64,000 bases of DNA from Mobiluncus porci (GTDB taxonomy: Bacteria > Actinomycetota > Actinomycetes > Actinomycetales > Actinomycetaceae): NCBI RefSeq assembly GCF_009695935.1, contig NZ_VUMY01000011.1, positions 1 through 64,000 of the forward strand. The letters are read 5' to 3'. A program made the translations under genes and the position numbers. The notes beneath the pieces are model-generated. The model was not told the DNA's origin. It was given only the letters and a program-made list of their open reading frames with translations, and did not search any database. Shown here piece after piece: positions 61,915 to 64,000 of the stretch; position 1 is the stretch's first letter; every line of letters starts with the position of its first letter.

Positions 61915-62634
61915 TTACCACGACTTCATAACCGGAAGGATGGTGGCCAAGCGGAGCCGAATTTGGGCGGCGATTTCATCAACGGGGAGACCCGCATCAA
62001 CGACCATCCAGGTGTCTTTACCTTCCGCTATCCTAAGGAATTCTCCGCGAACTTTGCGCTGAAAGTCGATTCCGGCTCGCTCCATCCGGTCGGGTTCGCT
62101 TCGGGTTTCATCAGTTTGCTGGCGTTCAAGCGCGGTTTCGGGGTCGAGGTCGAGGAGCACCGTGAGATTCGGGACGAGTCCGCCAGTGGCCCACATGGAG
62201 AGGTCGCGAATGTCTTTCGCTCCGAGATCGCGGCCTTGTCCCTGGTAGGCGATTGATGAAGCCATAAAACGATCCGTGATGACGACCTTTCCGGAGTTCA
62301 CCGCCGGAACGATGAGCTTCGCGACGTGCTGGGCGCGGTCGGCAGCGAAGAGTAGCGCTTCGGCGCGCGGCGCGACCTCGCCGGCCTCCAGCAAGAGCTC
62401 GCGGAGGGACTGTCCGAGTTTGGTTCCGCCCGGCTCTCTAGTTGTCACGACCTCCCAGCCTTGGGCTTTCACCCACTCGGCGGCGAGTTTTATCTGGGTT
62501 GATTTTCCGACGCCGTCGGCGCCTTCGAAGGCCACAAAGGCGCCGCGGGTGGCGCGAACTTCGGCGATTTTTCCGAAATCCACGTTGGGGTTCGGGCGAA
62601 ATTCGCCCATTCCGAGAGCTTCAGTAAAGGACAT
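61915..62634 (-). CDS. tmk: Thymidylate kinase
   Basis: 239 aa. Phosphorylates dTMP. P-loop FEGADGVGKSTQ, the DR motif TDRFMASSIAYQGQGRDLG, and the LID region are present. An N-terminal extension of about 30 residues (MSFTEALGMGEFRPNPNVDF) precedes the usual start. AGGAAC lies before the ATG at 62634; a later internal start is possible. First gene of the tmk-holB operon. Confidence 0.94.
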   Translation of the reverse strand: MSFTEALGMGEFRPNPNVDFGKIAEVRATRGAFVAFEGADGVGKSTQIKLAAEWVKAQGWEVVTTREPGGTKLGQSLRELLLEAGEVAPRAEALLFAADRAQHVAKLIVPAVNSGKVVITDRFMASSIAYQGQGRDLGAKDIRDLSMWATGGLVPNLTVLLDLDPETALERQQTDETRSEPDRMERAGIDFQRKVRGEFLRIAEGKDTWMVVDAGLPVDEIAAQIRLRLATILPVMKSW

Positions 62635-62706
62635 GTTCCTAGTCTAGCAAGCCCCTCCATCCCAAATTTTGCTTCACCGGGGTCTCGCTCGATCCGAGGT
62701 CCTAAC

Positions 62707-62775
62707 CCAGGAGAATATCGCCTGCACTCATCATCTGACACCGCATATATGGCAGTGCGGGCCGAATTCTCCTGG
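62707..62775. repeat. Family-2-related palindrome, copy 6 (diverged)
   Basis: Ends CCAGGAGAAT and ATTCTCCTGG, centre GCATATATGGCAGTGCGGGCC. The centre matches family 2, but the arms have other sequence. It lies between tmk and purD. Confidence 0.6.
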
Positions 62776-62830
62776 ACTTGGACGGGCTTCGCCAATAGCC
62801 CTGCCCCGCTGCGCGCGATAGACTGAGGCC

Positions 62831-64000
62831 GTGAAGGTTTTACTCTTAGGTTCTGGCGGGCGCGAACATGCTCTGGCCCGCGCGATTGCAAAATCCCCGA
62901 AACTTACTGAACTCATAACCGCGCCGGGAAATCCCGGGACTGCGAAACTCGGCCGCAACGTTTTTGTGGATCTCAATTCACCAAGCGCCATCCGCGAGCT
63001 TGCCGAGAAACTTCAACCCGATCTTGTTGTGATCGGGCCGGAAGCTCCCCTGGTAGTGGGCGCCGCGGACGAACTGCGTGCCCACAATTTTCCGGTTTTC
63101 GGTCCCGACAAGGCCGCGGCAAGACTCGAAGGATCCAAGGCCTTCGCAAAAACCATCATGCAAGCCGCACTCGTTCCCACCGCCGCCTCGGTAGCCTGTA
63201 AAACCCTTGCTGAAGCCCGTGAAGCCTTAGAACGCTTTGGTGCGCCCTACGTCGTGAAACAAGATGGTCTGGCAGCCGGAAAGGGCGTTGTCGTGACCTC
63301 CGACCTCTCCGCGGCCACCCGCCACGCCGAGGCCTGTATCGAAACTTTGGCCGATCCGCACGTTCCCGCGGTTGTCATTGAGGAGTTCCTCGACGGTCCG
63401 GAAGCCTCGGTTTTCTGCCTATCTGACGGGAAAACAGTTCTCCCGCTTCCCGCGGCCCAGGATTTCAAGCGCGCGTATGACAACAATGAGGGCCCGAATA
63501 CCGGCGGAATGGGGGCGTATTCCCCGCTTCCGTGGGCGCCGGAGGACCTCGCCGAGCGGACTGCCACGGAGATTGCCCAGCCGGTGATTGATGAGATGGC
63601 CAAGCGCGGGACGCCTTTTGTGGGCTTGCTTTACGTGGGGCTCGCGCTCACGACCCGCGGGCCGCGCGTGGTGGAGTTCAATGTGCGCTTTGGGGATCCG
63701 GAGACCCAGTCGGTCCTGGAGCGGATTGATTCGGACCTGTTGGAGTATTTCTGGGCCGCGGCGACGGGTTCATTAAGTGCCATGCCGGAATTTGCGGTGA
63801 GTCCAGAGGCCGTCGTCAACGTGGTTTTGGCGGCGCCGGGCTATCCCGAAGCTCCGCAAAAGGGCGGGGTTATCACGGGTGTCGAGGCCGCGGAAGGCAT
63901 CAAAGGAGTCCATGTTATCCACGCCGGCACTGCGATTGGTGAAGACGGGACGCTGAGAGCTAGCGGGGGCCGCGTTCTGTCGGTGGTGGCTCGCGGCGAG
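62831..64000 (+). CDS. purD: Phosphoribosylamine-glycine ligase, truncated by the window end
   Basis: 390 codons visible, no stop codon, so the gene continues beyond 64000. ATP-grasp enzyme of purine synthesis. The N-terminus KVLLLGSGGREHALARAIA, VVIGPEAPLVVGAADEL, YVVKQDGLAAGKGVVV and FNVRFGDPETQ are diagnostic. The start is GTG at 62831; TAGACT (62819-62824) lies exactly 6 nt upstream, so the transcript is probably leaderless. Confidence 0.95.
   Translation, partial: MKVLLLGSGGREHALARAIAKSPKLTELITAPGNPGTAKLGRNVFVDLNSPSAIRELAEKLQPDLVVIGPEAPLVVGAADELRAHNFPVFGPDKAAARLEGSKAFAKTIMQAALVPTAASVACKTLAEAREALERFGAPYVVKQDGLAAGKGVVVTSDLSAATRHAEACIETLADPHVPAVVIEEFLDGPEASVFCLSDGKTVLPLPAAQDFKRAYDNNEGPNTGGMGAYSPLPWAPEDLAERTATEIAQPVIDEMAKRGTPFVGLLYVGLALTTRGPRVVEFNVRFGDPETQSVLERIDSDLLEYFWAAATGSLSAMPEFAVSPEAVVNVVLAAPGYPEAPQKGGVITGVEAAEGIKGVHVIHAGTAIGEDGTLRASGGRVLSVVARGE

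Overview
The window reads as the chromosome of a high-GC Gram-positive, probably an anaerobic or facultative host-associated member of the Actinomycetaceae (Mobiluncus/Actinomyces-like; the genus is an inference). The actinobacterial signs are Lsr2, CarD, a GTP-dependent PEP carboxykinase, a topoisomerase I with a Lys/Ala tail, an LAxTG-type sortase signal, and many genes whose start codon lies 6 nt after a TANNNT -10 box (leaderless mRNAs). The anaerobic signs are a class III ribonucleotide reductase and a radical-SAM sulfatase-maturating enzyme. Isoprenoids are made by the MEP route (ispD, ispF, ispH).

Layout. 0.3-12.7 kb is an accessory region. It holds an LMW tyrosine phosphatase with an extra linker, five toxin-antitoxin modules (three PIN toxins, one RelBE-like, one HepT/MntA), a very large sortase-anchored surface protein, a uroporphyrinogen-decarboxylase-like protein that has lost its catalytic residues, a CIRCE-controlled Hsp20 and a solitary adenine methyltransferase. 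12.7-24.6 kb is mostly housekeeping: ychF, ispH, xseAB, greA, a hemolysin-III-like protein, a UPP synthase, PIN-PhoH, purA and pckG. A 1-kb repeat cluster (24.6-25.6 kb) precedes an oversized purL. 30.3-36.5 kb is a sulfur island: TauE, Cys-type sulfatase, MFS porter, anSME and a second TauE. About 85-bp direct repeats flank the sulfatase/porter/anSME core. 36.6-57.9 kb carries a PfkB kinase, a secreted CAP-domain protein, topA, several MFS carriers, a peroxiredoxin, a PAP2 phosphatase, an aminotransferase, nrdD, azlCD, gpmA, carD, ispD and ispF. 58-64 kb holds lsr2, a tandem array built from pieces of a tRNA-Thr gene, that tRNA, a secreted peptidase, holB-tmk and the start of purD, which runs off the window.

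The most unusual layer is the repeats. At least three families of short palindromic elements are scattered between genes, and several copies sit in frame inside essential or metabolic genes (purL, ispD, a class I aminotransferase), where they are translated as extra peptide. Four 78-bp units derived from the 3' half of tRNA-Thr(CGT) lie directly downstream of that tRNA. The sulfatase leader carries a pair of mutually exclusive hairpins around its ribosome binding site.

How genes work together. In the sulfur island, anSME would convert the sulfatase Cys to formylglycine, the MFS protein would import a sulfated organic compound (the sulfatase has no signal peptide), and the TauE proteins would export sulfite, sulfate or related anions. 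purA, purL and purD belong to purine synthesis but are not clustered. holB and tmk form an operon. azlC and azlD form a two-gene exporter operon.
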